Positions 54,196 through 62,633 of a stretch of 64,000 nt of DNA are shown here, in pieces. Origin of the DNA: Streptomyces tauricus (GTDB lineage Bacteria > Actinomycetota > Actinomycetes > Streptomycetales > Streptomycetaceae); assembly GCF_014650955.1 (NCBI RefSeq), contig NZ_BMVY01000003.1, positions 124,001 to 188,000 on the forward strand, given 5' to 3'. Both the position numbers and the translations under genes were made by a program. The notes below the pieces were generated by a model. The model was not told the DNA's origin, ran no database searches, and saw nothing but the letters and a program-made list of their open reading frames with translations. The stretch's first letter is position 1, and every line of letters starts with the position of its first letter.

Positions 54196-55422
54196 TCAGA
54201 CGGGGCGTATCCCGGTCAGCGCGCCATGCGGATCGAGGACGTACTTACGGCTGGCGCCCTGGTCGAACTCGGCGTAGCCGCGCGGCGCGTCCTCAAGGCC
54301 GATCACCGTCGCGTTGACGGCCTTGGCGATGTGCACCCGCTCGTGGAGGATCGCCTGCATCAGCCCCCGGTGGTACCGCATCACCGGACACTGCCCTGTG
54401 GTGAAGTGGTGGCTCTTCGCCCATCCCAGGCCGAGCCGCACCTTGAGCGTGCCCGTCCGCGCGTCCTGGTCGACCCCACCGGGATCGTCCGTGACGTACA
54501 GGCCCGGGATGCCCAGCGAGCCACCCGCGCGCGTCAGGCCCATCAGCGAGTTGAGGACCGTGGCGGGCGCCTCCGGGGCGTCGGGGCCGTGGGCCCGCGC
54601 CTCGAAGCCGACCGCGTCGACGGCCGCGTCCACCTCCGGCTCGCCCAGGATCTGGTCGATCTGCTCGCCCACGTCGCCCTGGCTGACGTCGACCGTCTCG
54701 CAGCCGAAGCTCCGGGCCTGCACGAGCCGTTCGGCATTGAGGTCGCCGACGATGACGACGGCTGCGCCGAGCAGTTGCGCCGAGGCCGCGGCGGCGAGAC
54801 CGACCGGCCCAGCGCCGGCCACGTACACCGTCGAGCCGACCCCGGCGCCCGCGCTCACCGCGCCGTGGAAGCCCGTCGGGAAGATGTCCGACAGCATGGT
54901 CAGGTCGAGCAGCTTCTCGCGCGCCTGGTCCCGGTCCGGGAACCGCAGCAGGTTGAAGTCCGCGTACGGGATCATCGCGTACTCCGCCTGGCCGCCGACC
55001 CAGCCGCCCATGTCGACGTAGCCGTAGGCCGCCCCGGGGCGCGCCGGGTTGACGTTCAGACAGATGCCGGTCTTGCGCTCCTTGCAGTTGCGGCACCGCC
55101 CGCAGGCGATGTTGAAGGGCACCGAGACGATGTCCCCGACTTCGATGAACTCGACGTCCGGGCCCCGCTCGATGACCTCTCCGGTGATTTCGTGCCCGAG
55201 GACGAGCCCTTCGGGCGCGGTCGTACGGCCGCGCACCATGTGCTGGTCGCTGCCGCAGATGTTGCTGGCGAGTACTTTCAGGATGACTCCGTGCCGGCAC
55301 TTGCGGCCGACGTTCGCGGAGGCCACGCCTGGTCCGTCCCGCAGTTCGAGCGTCGGGTAGTCGATGGTCCTGACTTCCACCGCGCCCGGCTTGAGGTACG
55401 CGACTGCCCTGTTCCCGCTCAT
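54196..55422 (-). CDS. fdhA: Glutathione-independent formaldehyde dehydrogenase
   Basis: 408-aa zinc-dependent medium-chain dehydrogenase. ILKVLASNICGSDQHMVRGR holds the catalytic zinc Cys (about residue 46); GLVLGHEITGEVIERG the catalytic His; CGRCRNCKERKTGIC the structural-zinc cysteines; and YVAGAGPVGLAAAASAQLLG the NAD site. The length fits the Pseudomonas-type enzyme, which oxidises formaldehyde without glutathione. Start ATG 55422. Cysteine-rich insertion and order are as expected. Confidence 0.92.
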   Translation of the reverse strand: MSGNRAVAYLKPGAVEVRTIDYPTLELRDGPGVASANVGRKCRHGVILKVLASNICGSDQHMVRGRTTAPEGLVLGHEITGEVIERGPDVEFIEVGDIVSVPFNIACGRCRNCKERKTGICLNVNPARPGAAYGYVDMGGWVGGQAEYAMIPYADFNLLRFPDRDQAREKLLDLTMLSDIFPTGFHGAVSAGAGVGSTVYVAGAGPVGLAAAASAQLLGAAVVIVGDLNAERLVQARSFGCETVDVSQGDVGEQIDQILGEPEVDAAVDAVGFEARAHGPDAPEAPATVLNSLMGLTRAGGSLGIPGLYVTDDPGGVDQDARTGTLKVRLGLGWAKSHHFTTGQCPVMRYHRGLMQAILHERVHIAKAVNATVIGLEDAPRGYAEFDQGASRKYVLDPHGALTGIRPV

Positions 55423-55540
55423 ACGTGATCGCCGTCCCTTCGGCCCCCGTGCCTTCGGATGCCAGTGGCTGTGCGCACGGCGGAGTCTGCTACCGGCGAA
55501 CCGTTCCGGCCAGCCTTCGCGCGGGGCCCCGTCGGGCACA

Positions 55541-56812
55541 TCACGGACGGGGCTTCCTGCCCCGGGTGAACAGCGCCAGCGCGCCGAGCGGCAGCAGCAG
55601 GCAGGCGGCGACGGCGTTCAGCCAGCCGTAGCCCGCCTGGGCGACGACGAGGCCCGCGGCGGCCCCGCCGAGCCCCGCAGAGGTGTTCATGGTCAGGTCG
55701 GAGAGCCCTTGCGCGGCGGCGCGCGCGGGCTGGGGAACGGAGTCGGTCAGCAGCGCCGAGCCGGAGACGAGACCGGCGGACCAGCCGAGGCCCAGCAGGA
55801 ACAGTCCGGCGGCGGTCTGCCGATGGTCGGCGCCCGCGGTACCCGCGAGGAGGGCCGCACAGGCCAGCAGGGCCACGGCCAGACCTATCCCCGAGAGCCG
55901 GCCGAACCGGTCGGACAGCCGCCCCATCAGGGGCGAGAACGCGTACATCCCCGCGATGTGGACGCTGATGACCAGCCCGATCAGATCGATGCCCGCCCCG
56001 TGGTGGCCGAGGTCCAGCGGGGTCATCGACATGACCGACACCATCGCCGTGTGCGAGACGGCCACCGTCACCAGGGCCAGCCGCGCACGCGGGGATGCCC
56101 GGACGGCGGCGGCCCCCGCTCTGATGGACCGCGCGGCGGGGGACTGCTCGTCGACCGGCGCCAGCGCGCGGGCGGTGAGCAGGGGATCGGGCCGCAGCAG
56201 CACCGCGACCAGCAGCGCGGATATGAGGAACACCCCGGCCGCCCACACGAAAGGGCCCGCCGCCTCCGGTATGCCGAGCCCGGAGACACTGCGGCCCGCG
56301 GGCGCGGCGATGTTGGGGCCGAGGACCGCGCCGATCGTCGTGGCCCACACGACGTTCGAGATGGCTCGTGCCCGTCGCGTCGGCTCGGCCAGATCGGCGG
56401 CCGCGAAGCGGGCCTGCAGATTCGCCGACGAGGCCGCGCCGAAACCCGCCATGCCGACCAGCAGCAGCGGGAAGCTCCCCATGACCGCTCCCGCCACCAC
56501 GACCCCGGCCCCCAACGCGCCGATGAGGTAGGCCAGCACGAGCCCCGGCCGGCGACCGCGCGCGGTCATCAGGGCGGCCAGCGGCACCGAGAGCACCGCC
56601 GTGCCGGTGACGGTCGCGGTGGGTGCGAGCCCGGCGAGCGATTCGGTACCGGCGACCTCTTGGGCCAGGACCACGGCGAGCGCGATGCCCGTGGCCACAC
56701 CGAGCCCGCCGAGGATCTGACTGGCGATGAGGACGGCGGAGGTCCGGCGCCGCAGCGCGGGCAGTCCGGCCGCGTCGACGGGCACGGCGACCGGCCGCTC
56801 GACGGCGGTCAC
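55541..56812 (-). CDS. MFS transporter
   Basis: 423-aa major facilitator with about 12 membrane segments and a central loop containing APVDEQSPAARSIRAGA. Cytoplasmic signature-like MTARGRRPGL follows segment 2 and MGRLSDRFGRLSG segment 8, typical of drug-efflux type members. I start at the GTG at 56812, because its first bases overlap the TGA of a 46-aa ORF that has its own good ribosome binding site; a GTG three codons upstream is the alternative. The substrate is unknown. Confidence 0.87.
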   Translation of the reverse strand: MTAVERPVAVPVDAAGLPALRRRTSAVLIASQILGGLGVATGIALAVVLAQEVAGTESLAGLAPTATVTGTAVLSVPLAALMTARGRRPGLVLAYLIGALGAGVVVAGAVMGSFPLLLVGMAGFGAASSANLQARFAAADLAEPTRRARAISNVVWATTIGAVLGPNIAAPAGRSVSGLGIPEAAGPFVWAAGVFLISALLVAVLLRPDPLLTARALAPVDEQSPAARSIRAGAAAVRASPRARLALVTVAVSHTAMVSVMSMTPLDLGHHGAGIDLIGLVISVHIAGMYAFSPLMGRLSDRFGRLSGIGLAVALLACAALLAGTAGADHRQTAAGLFLLGLGWSAGLVSGSALLTDSVPQPARAAAQGLSDLTMNTSAGLGGAAAGLVVAQAGYGWLNAVAACLLLPLGALALFTRGRKPRP

Positions 56813-56949
56813 CGCGAACACGCCCGGGGGAGGGAGATCCGAGCGACGGAAGGGAGGGCGAACGCGTCGGCCGGGTCCGACGGGTCCGCCTGGTCCGCGA
56901 AGAGCACCGGGACGGACGCGTGCACATGAGTGAACTCGGGCGTGGTCAC
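56809..56949 (-). CDS. 46-aa ORF translationally coupled to the MFS gene
   Basis: Begins MTTPEFTHVHASVPVLFAD and ends ISLPRACSR. The start GTG 56949 has AGGGGGAG 8 bp upstream, and its TGA overlaps the MFS start as GTGA, the usual sign of coupling. No membrane segment or known domain. It may be a small protein in its own right or a leader that sets MFS expression. The MFS gene has no ribosome binding site of its own. Confidence 0.55.
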   Translation of the reverse strand: MTTPEFTHVHASVPVLFADQADPSDPADAFALPSVARISLPRACSR

Positions 56950-57007
56950 CGGCGCAGTCTCCCCCTGGTCGTGAACCCGGAACACCCCACGGACGACGGA
57001 GATGCCC

Positions 57008-57562
57008 CTAGAACAGCGGCTCCGGCAGCACCCCTTCCAGTGCCAGCAGCTTCCGCTTGGTCTCCACGCCGCCGCCGAACCCGCCGATGCCGCCGTCCCG
57101 CTCCACGACCCGGTGGCAGGGCACGACGACCGGCAGCGGATTCGATCCCATGGCCATCCCCACCGCCTGGGCCGCCCCCGGCTGGCCGACACGCCGCGCC
57201 AGGTCGCCGTAGCCCACCACCGCCCCGTACGGAACGCCGGACGCCAGCTCGCGCAGCACCTGGCGGTTGAAGCCGGAGATCAGGGACCAGTCCAAGGGCA
57301 GCTCGAAGTCGCGACGCTCGCCCGCGAAGTACGCCGCGAACTGTCGTATCGCCTCGGCCAGCAGCGGGGACCCCGGCGCTTCGACGGGCTCGGTGGCGAA
57401 CCGCGATCCGAGCCGCTCCAGGGCTTTGTCGCGCACCTCGTCCGTGGCGTGGAAGACAACGCTGACCAGGCCCTCGCCGGTCGCCGCCAGCAGCAGCGGG
57501 CCGATGCCGCTGTCGACGACGGCCCACACCACCCGCTGCTCGTCCTGCCCATGGCTGTTCAT
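57008..57562 (-). CDS. ogt: Methylated-DNA--protein-cysteine methyltransferase
   Basis: 184-aa suicide repair protein that removes O6-alkyl groups from guanine. The acceptor Cys is in NPLPVVVPCHRVVERDG near 150. The HTH-like region GAVVGYGDLARRVGQPGAAQAVG precedes it. Start ATG 57562 with TGGAG upstream; a reading 27 codons longer lacks support. The small ORF/MFS pair follows 58 bp downstream on the same strand. Confidence 0.93.
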   Translation of the reverse strand: MNSHGQDEQRVVWAVVDSGIGPLLLAATGEGLVSVVFHATDEVRDKALERLGSRFATEPVEAPGSPLLAEAIRQFAAYFAGERRDFELPLDWSLISGFNRQVLRELASGVPYGAVVGYGDLARRVGQPGAAQAVGMAMGSNPLPVVVPCHRVVERDGGIGGFGGGVETKRKLLALEGVLPEPLF

Positions 57563-57670
57563 GCGCTCCACGGTACGGCGCACCACTGACAACGCCGGTG
57601 GCGCGGACGCGTACGGGCGGCCACGCCACCGGCCACCGGTCATCGGCTACGGGCTGTTCAGCGCGGGCGC

Positions 57671-58543
57671 TCAGTTCTCGCGAAGGGTCTTCCGCACCAC
57701 GTCGGGCTTGTTCGTGATGATGCCGTTCACACCGAGACCCGCGACACGCCGCGTGTCCGCAGGGGTGTCGACGGTCCAGGTGGAGATCTCCAGCGGCCTG
57801 CCGTGCGGCCCTTCGAGCGCGTGGATCGTCGCGACGTACGCGCGGGAGATCGTCGTGTGCGACGAGTTGATCTGGTCGGCGAACCGCGCGTACACGGGCA
57901 GCTCCGCGACCGACGGGGTGCCCAGGAACCCCGTCCTGATGTCGGGCCGCAGGGCGTGCACCTTGCGCACACTGGCCGCACTGAAGCTCTGGATCACCAG
58001 CTTGCTCCGCACATGGGCCGGGCCCAGCCAGCCCTCGTTGCTGAGGGTCTTGAGGGTCTCCCGCTCGATGCCCGGGTACAGCTGGGGGTTCTTGATCTCC
58101 AGGACGAGCTTCTGGTGGTTGCGCGAGACCCGGTTCATGTACTGCTTCAGCGTCGGAACGCGAGCCCCCTTGTAGCGAGGACTGAACCAGCTGCCCGCGT
58201 CCAGGCGGGCGATCTCCGCGGCGGTGAAGTCCTTCACCTTCCAGGGGGCCCTCTTGGGAAAGACCTTCTCCACATCGGTCGTGCGGGCCAGGCTGTCGTC
58301 GTGGATCACGACGAGCTTGCCGTCCTTGGTGCGCTGGACGTCGTTCTCGACCCAGGTGAACCCGAGACGGGCCGCGCGGTCGATGGCGGCGAGGGTGTTC
58401 TCCGGGGCTTGGGCCGAGGCTCCGCGATGTGCGATGACCAGGGGCTGGTCGGTGCTCACGGCCGCGTGAGCGGTGTGGGCGGGGAGAACGACGGCGGCTC
58501 CCAGGAGCGCGGTGGTCGTGGCGGCGGCAGCGCGCGCGTGCAT
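57671..58543 (-). CDS. Secreted glycerophosphodiester phosphodiesterase
   Basis: 290 aa with an N-terminal signal peptide (about 1-28, ending AHTAHA). GDPD active-site motifs: LVIAHRGASAQAPENT near 35-50, ENDVQRTKDGKLVVIHDD near 66-83 with the metal-binding E/D and catalytic His, and VLEIKNPQ near 147. It cleaves glycerophosphodiesters to glycerol 3-phosphate and an alcohol, probably for phosphate scavenging outside the cell. Start ATG 58543. Confidence 0.93.
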   Translation of the reverse strand: MHARAAAATTTALLGAAVVLPAHTAHAAVSTDQPLVIAHRGASAQAPENTLAAIDRAARLGFTWVENDVQRTKDGKLVVIHDDSLARTTDVEKVFPKRAPWKVKDFTAAEIARLDAGSWFSPRYKGARVPTLKQYMNRVSRNHQKLVLEIKNPQLYPGIERETLKTLSNEGWLGPAHVRSKLVIQSFSAASVRKVHALRPDIRTGFLGTPSVAELPVYARFADQINSSHTTISRAYVATIHALEGPHGRPLEISTWTVDTPADTRRVAGLGVNGIITNKPDVVRKTLREN

Positions 58544-58820
58544 GCGTACTCCTAGCGTCTGCGATCACGGACGGTCTCAGCGTGACAGCAGGGGGTCAAC
58601 TTCAGGGGGGTACAGGATGGCCATAAATTGAATGGAGTTGCCCGAGCCCGATCACGTGTGCCGCACAACTGGGGCAAGGTCGTGATTCTTTGCCGGAAAA
58701 TCGTTCGACCGTTCAGGTGCGAGTCATACTCTCTGCGACAACCCTGGTCGCTGCGGCGCTCCTGGGGCGGGGGCATTTCACGAAATTCCGGGATGTAACA
58801 GGGCGGAAAGGCAACCGCGC

Positions 58821-59681
58821 ATGCAGGGCACGGTCGACGGATTCAGCTACGGACTCGTCACGCCGCTCGTGGCGTACCTGATGGCGTGCCTCGGCGGAGC
58901 GCTCGGTCTGCGCTGCACCACGAGGTCGATGCTCGTCACCCGTTCCTGGCGCCCGGGCTGGCTCGCCCTCGGGTCCGCGGCGATCGGCTCCGGCATCTGG
59001 ACCATGCACTTCATCGCGATGATGGGGTTCTCCGTCCGGGAGACCCCGGTGAACTACGACATGCTGATGACCTTCGCGAGTCTCGGCGTCGCGATCGTCA
59101 TGGTCGGCATCGGGATCTTCATCGTCGGATACCGGGGAGCCTCCGGAACGGCTCTGTTCACCGGGGGCACCATCACCGGACTCGGCGTCGCCTCCATGCA
59201 CTACCTGGGCATGGCCGGAATGCGTCTCAACGGGAAGCTCGAGTACAACACCCTCACCGTCGCGGCCTCGGTCGTCATCGCCGTCGCCGCCGCGATCGCG
59301 GCCCTGTGGGCGGCGGGCCAGGTCCGCGGCTTCCTGTGGAGCGTGGGCGCGAGCCTCGTCATGGGCCTCGCCGTCAGTGGCATGCACTACACGGGGATGG
59401 CAGCCCTCAGCGTCCATCTGCACGGCGCCGCCAGCGCCCCCGCCGGGGACTCTCCCGCCTCCCTGCTGGCGCCCCTGATGATCGGCCCGCTGGCCTTCCT
59501 GCTGCTAGCCGGCGTCGTCGTGATGTTCGACCCGCTGATGGTCATGGGCAAGCCCGACTGGAGCGCCGCCGAGCAGAAACCCGGCATCCCGGCCCACACC
59601 GTCCACCCCACCGGTCGCGGGCGCGTGCCCGGCCCGCGCTCCCGCCACCACGACGATTCGCGGACCCCGCAGAACTGGTGA
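58821..59681 (+). CDS. MHYT-domain integral membrane protein
   Basis: 286 aa with seven membrane segments. The signature occurs three times: [10 protein letters not shown] near 59, MHYLGMAG near 131 and MHYTGMAAL near 193, each at the outer end of a segment; Met/His pairs may bind copper and sense gases or redox state. Many MHYT proteins carry GGDEF/EAL domains, but here the C-terminus is only a short polar His/Arg tail. Start ATG 58821. Confidence 0.93.
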   Translation: MQGTVDGFSYGLVTPLVAYLMACLGGALGLRCTTRSMLVTRSWRPGWLALGSAAIGSGIWTMHFIAMMGFSVRETPVNYDMLMTFASLGVAIVMVGIGIFIVGYRGASGTALFTGGTITGLGVASMHYLGMAGMRLNGKLEYNTLTVAASVVIAVAAAIAALWAAGQVRGFLWSVGASLVMGLAVSGMHYTGMAALSVHLHGAASAPAGDSPASLLAPLMIGPLAFLLLAGVVVMFDPLMVMGKPDWSAAEQKPGIPAHTVHPTGRGRVPGPRSRHHDDSRTPQNW

Positions 59682-59684
59682 GAG

Positions 59685-59707
59685 GACCCCGTTGTCAGTG
59701 CGGGGTC
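59685..59707 (+). terminator. Hairpin between the MHYT gene and uvrB
   Basis: GACCCCG (59685-59691) pairs with CGGGGTC (59701-59707), 9-nt loop. It begins 3 bp after the MHYT stop and ends 14 bp before the uvrB ATG, so it could end the first transcript or form part of the uvrB leader. Confidence 0.55.
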
Positions 59708-59721
59708 GTACGGTTGATTCC

Positions 59722-61854
59722 ATGCGGCCCGTATCCAAGATCGAACGCACGGTGGCGCCTTTCGAGGTCGTCAGTCCCTACCAGCCCAGCGGCGACCAGC
59801 CCGCTGCCATCGCTGACCTCGAGCGGCGCATCCTCGCGGGTGAGAAGGATGTCGTCCTCCTCGGTGCCACCGGCACAGGAAAGTCCGCGACCACCGCGTG
59901 GATGATCGAGAAGCTTCAGCGCCCCACCCTCGTGATGGCGCCGAACAAGACGCTGGCCGCCCAGCTCGCCAACGAGTTCCGCGAGCTCCTGCCGAACAAC
60001 GCGGTCGAGTACTTCGTCTCGTACTACGACTACTACCAGCCCGAGGCCTACGTCCCGCAGTCGGACACCTACATCGAGAAGGACTCCTCGATCAACGAGG
60101 AGGTGGAGCGGCTGCGCCACTCCGCCACCAACTCGCTGCTCACCCGGCGCGACGTCGTCGTGGTCGCCTCGGTCTCCTGCATCTACGGCCTGGGTACGCC
60201 GCAGGAGTACGTGGACCGCATGGTCAACCTCAAGGTCGGCGACGAGATCGACCGCGACGAGCTGCTGCGCCGCTTCGTCGACATCCAGTACACGCGCAAC
60301 GACCTGGCCTTCACCCGCGGCACCTTCCGCGTCCGCGGCGACACCATCGAGATCTTCCCGGTCTACGAGGAGCTGGCCGTCCGCATCGAGATGTTCGGTG
60401 ACGAGATCGAGGCCCTGTCCACGCTGCACCCGCTCACCGGCGAGATCATCACCGACGACCAGCAGCTGTACATCTTCCCGGCCACCCACTACGTAGCGGG
60501 GCCCGAGCGCCTGGAGCGCGCCGCCAACGACATCGAGAAGGAACTGGGCGAGCGCCTGTCCGAGCTGGAGAAGCAGGGCAAGCTCCTGGAGGCCCAGCGG
60601 CTGCGCATGCGCACGACGTACGACCTGGAGATGCTCCGCCAGATCGGCTCCTGCTCCGGCGTCGAGAACTACTCGATGCACTTCGACGGCCGCGAGCCCG
60701 GCTCCCCGCCGAACACACTGCTCGACTACTTCCCGGACGACTTCCTGCTCGTCATCGACGAGTCGCACGTCACGGTGCCCCAGATCGGCGCGATGTACGA
60801 GGGCGACGCCTCCCGCAAGCGCACCCTCGTCGACCACGGCTTCCGGCTGCCCTCCGCCCTGGACAACCGTCCCCTGAAGTGGGAGGAGTTCCAGCAGCGC
60901 ATCGGACAGGCCGTCTACCTGTCGGCGACACCCGGCAAGTACGAGCTCTCGCGCGGCGACGGTTTCGTCGAACAGATCATCCGTCCCACCGGCCTCATCG
61001 ACCCCGAGGTCGTCGTCAAGCCCACCGAGGGCCAGATCGACGACCTGGTGCACGAGATCCGCAAGCGCACCGAGAAGGACGAGCGCGTCCTGGTCACCAC
61101 GCTCACCAAGAAGATGGCCGAGGACCTCACCGACTACTTCCTGGAAATGGGCATCCAGGTCCGCTACCTGCACAGCGACGTCGACACCCTGCGCCGGGTC
61201 GAACTGCTGCGTGAGCTGCGCGCCGGTGAGTACGACGTCCTGGTCGGCATCAACCTCCTCAGGGAGGGCCTCGACCTGCCCGAGGTCTCCCTGGTGTCGA
61301 TCCTCGACGCCGACAAGGAGGGCTTCCTGCGCTCCGGCACCTCGCTGATCCAGACCATCGGCCGCGCGGCACGCAACGTCTCCGGCCAGGTCCACATGTA
61401 CGCCGACAAGATCACCCCGGCGATGGAGAAGGCCATCGACGAGACCAACCGCCGCCGGGAGAAGCAGGTTGCGTACAACACGGAGCGGGGCATCGACCCC
61501 CAGCCCCTCCGGAAGAAGATCAACGACATCGTGGCGCAGATCGCCCGCGAGGACGTCGACACGGAGCAGCTGCTCGGCTCGGGCTACCGCAAGTCGAAGG
61601 ACGGCAAGAGCGCCAAGGCACCCGTGCCCGCGCTGGGGTCCAAGGCGGCCAAGGGAGCCAAGTCCGCGAAGGACAAGGCGACCGTGCCGACCGATCGCCC
61701 CGTCGCGGAACTCACCGGGCAGATCGAGGAGATGACGGAGCGGATGCGCGCCGCCGCCGCGGACCTGCAGTTCGAGATCGCCGCGCGGCTGCGCGACGAG
61801 GTCTCGGAGATGAAGAAGGAGCTGCGGCAGATGAAGGAGGCGGGTATCGCCTGA
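59722..61854 (+). CDS. uvrB: Excinuclease ABC subunit B
   Basis: 710-aa damage-verification helicase of nucleotide excision repair. Walker A GATGTGKS near 47, the beta-hairpin region [20 protein letters not shown] near 103, DESHVTVPQ (motif II) near 348, [15 protein letters not shown] (motif V) near 510 and QTIGRAARN (motif VI) near 545, and a C-terminal UVR domain that binds UvrC. A Lys/Ala-rich linker precedes the UVR domain. I start at the ATG at 59722 (MRPVSKIER). No clear SOS box is visible upstream. Confidence 0.97.
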   Translation: MRPVSKIERTVAPFEVVSPYQPSGDQPAAIADLERRILAGEKDVVLLGATGTGKSATTAWMIEKLQRPTLVMAPNKTLAAQLANEFRELLPNNAVEYFVSYYDYYQPEAYVPQSDTYIEKDSSINEEVERLRHSATNSLLTRRDVVVVASVSCIYGLGTPQEYVDRMVNLKVGDEIDRDELLRRFVDIQYTRNDLAFTRGTFRVRGDTIEIFPVYEELAVRIEMFGDEIEALSTLHPLTGEIITDDQQLYIFPATHYVAGPERLERAANDIEKELGERLSELEKQGKLLEAQRLRMRTTYDLEMLRQIGSCSGVENYSMHFDGREPGSPPNTLLDYFPDDFLLVIDESHVTVPQIGAMYEGDASRKRTLVDHGFRLPSALDNRPLKWEEFQQRIGQAVYLSATPGKYELSRGDGFVEQIIRPTGLIDPEVVVKPTEGQIDDLVHEIRKRTEKDERVLVTTLTKKMAEDLTDYFLEMGIQVRYLHSDVDTLRRVELLRELRAGEYDVLVGINLLREGLDLPEVSLVSILDADKEGFLRSGTSLIQTIGRAARNVSGQVHMYADKITPAMEKAIDETNRRREKQVAYNTERGIDPQPLRKKINDIVAQIAREDVDTEQLLGSGYRKSKDGKSAKAPVPALGSKAAKGAKSAKDKATVPTDRPVAELTGQIEEMTERMRAAAADLQFEIAARLRDEVSEMKKELRQMKEAGIA

Positions 61855-61996
61855 CGTCCCGGTCACCGCACAGTGTTGCAAGACCGACACAAAGTGTGCA
61901 CCGGGCTTCGGGGCTGTCAGTGGCTCTGCGTAGGGTTGCTGGTCAACCGCAGGATTCTGCGGCAACAGGGGAGACAGTCCGAGAAGGGAACAGCGC

Positions 61997-62575
61997 GTGA
62001 CGGTCAACATGACCAAGGGTCAGGCCATCAGTCTGCAGAAGAACGACGGAGGCACGCTGACCGCGGTGCGCATGGGGCTCGGCTGGCAGGCAGCCCCGCG
62101 ACGTGGCCTGTTCGGTTCCCGCACCCGCGAGATCGACCTCGACGCGTCCGCCGTGCTGTTCGCGGACAAGCAGCCGGTCGACGTGGTGTTCTTCCGTCAC
62201 CTCGTCAGCGACGACGGCTCCGTGCGGCACACCGGTGACAACCTCGTCGGCGGTGTGGGCCAGGGCGGCGACGACGAGGCGATCCTCGTCGACCTCGCGC
62301 GCATCCCGGTCCACATCGACCAGATCGTCTTCACCGTGAACTCGTTCACGGGCCAGACGTTCCAGGAGGTGCAGGACGCGTTCTGCCGTCTGGTCGACGA
62401 GACCAACGGCCAGGAGCTGGCCCGCTACACCCTGGCGGGCGGCGGGCAGTACACCGCGCAGATCATGGCGAAGGTCCACCGCGCGGGCGCGGGCTGGCAG
62501 ATGACCGCCATCGGTACGCCTGCCAACGGCCGTACCTTCCAGGACCTGATGCCGGCGATCCTGCCGCACCTGTAG
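61997..62575 (+). CDS. TerD family protein
   Basis: 192-aa TerD/TerE-like calcium-binding protein associated with tellurite resistance and stress signalling. Family landmarks: TKGQAISLQKNDGG at the start, EIDLDASAVLF with the DxDxSA motif near 45, GDDEAILVDLARIP (acidic Ca2+-binding segment) near 91 and ARYTLAGGGQYTAQIMAKVHR near 139. Start GTG 61997 with a GAGAAGGGA region upstream; a CCGCAG/CTGCGG hairpin lies in the leader at 61947-61962. The next gene is related and on the same strand. Confidence 0.93.
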   Translation: MTVNMTKGQAISLQKNDGGTLTAVRMGLGWQAAPRRGLFGSRTREIDLDASAVLFADKQPVDVVFFRHLVSDDGSVRHTGDNLVGGVGQGGDDEAILVDLARIPVHIDQIVFTVNSFTGQTFQEVQDAFCRLVDETNGQELARYTLAGGGQYTAQIMAKVHRAGAGWQMTAIGTPANGRTFQDLMPAILPHL

Positions 62576-62633
62576 TCAAGACCGGCCCGTCGGCCCCGCG
62601 CCGGCACACGAGTACACAGGGGGAACGAAGGCG

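Noticed and set aside
59600-59722. LexA/SOS box upstream of uvrB
   Set aside because: No GAAC-N4-GTTC type palindrome was found in the upstream region.
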